NCBI GenBank assembly: GCA_036004365.1
Contig: DASYRN010000180.1
Coordinates: forward strand, 1 to 5,593
Length of the DNA: 5,593 bases
Source of the DNA: DP-36 sp036004365
GTDB taxonomy: Bacteria; Desulfobacterota; Binatia; UBA9968
Direction of reading: 5' to 3'
A program made the translations under genes and the position numbers. This document shows, piece by piece, positions 5,545 through 5,593 of the stretch. How positions within the stretch are numbered: position 1 is the first letter of the stretch; every line of letters begins with the position of its first letter. The notes beneath the pieces are model-generated. The model was not told where the DNA came from. It saw only the letters and a program-made list of their open reading frames with translations, and ran no database searches.

Positions 5545-5593
5545 GTCTTTCGTTACGCCTATCACCCTTTCTTCCAAAAAGTATCCACGGAAT

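Noticed and set aside
5332..5577. Minus-strand frame of 81 codons across the nicotinamidase end
   Set aside because: Antisense to the catalytic cysteine region of the nicotinamidase and no recognisable protein.
5545..5593. Terminator after the nicotinamidase gene
   Set aside because: No GC-rich hairpin with a T-run is visible in the 49 bases to the window end.

Overview
The window looks like a moderately GC-rich chromosomal stretch from a free-living bacterium. Its gene set (a dienelactone-hydrolase-like enzyme, a 4,5-dihydroxyphthalate-decarboxylase-like protein, a solute-binding protein with no transporter genes beside it, and an aldehyde:ferredoxin-oxidoreductase-family protein) resembles that of uncultured soil or marine lineages with broad catabolic ability, such as Binatota, Tectomicrobia, Rokubacteria or deltaproteobacteria in the old sense. 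That placement is a low-confidence inference from gene content. No rRNA, tRNA, CRISPR array, insertion sequence or phage gene was seen.

Layout. Positions 1-1039 (minus strand) hold a probable two-gene operon: a dienelactone hydrolase (305-1039) followed 22 nt later by the N-terminal part of a 4,5-dihydroxyphthalate decarboxylase/substrate-binding-like protein that runs off the left edge (1-282). Positions 1040-1226 are a divergent spacer. It carries a candidate promoter for each side, a perfect 7-bp inverted repeat placed like a repressor operator over the hydrolase promoter, and a decayed heptamer repeat. Positions 1227-2216 (plus) encode a secreted ABC-type solute-binding protein. Twelve of its codons are out of frame between two poly-A runs and can be restored by two compensating single-base changes. 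A 32-bp gap without a recognisable terminator separates it from the convergent pair at 2249-4856 (minus): a HAD-family hydrolase followed by an AOR-family protein, 4 nt apart. Positions 4857-4968 are a second divergent spacer with an inverted heptamer-repeat hairpin and a strong TATAAT box. The box lies so close to the next gene, a nicotinamidase (4969-5544, plus), that its mRNA is probably leaderless. The last 49 bases show no gene or terminator.

How the genes fit together. The left operon suggests processing of aromatic or lactone intermediates. The solute-binding protein may capture an organic acid, but its permease and ATPase are not adjacent. The HAD-AOR pair is probably co-transcribed and translationally linked; the AOR protein keeps the iron-sulfur cysteines but departs from the family at several cofactor and active-site motifs, so its substrate cannot be named. 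The nicotinamidase serves NAD salvage and is probably unrelated to the rest. I did not find convincing evidence for a wholly new system. The most unusual items are the compensated frameshift, the divergent AOR, the operator-like palindrome, the heptamer repeats in both divergent spacers and the leaderless nicotinamidase.
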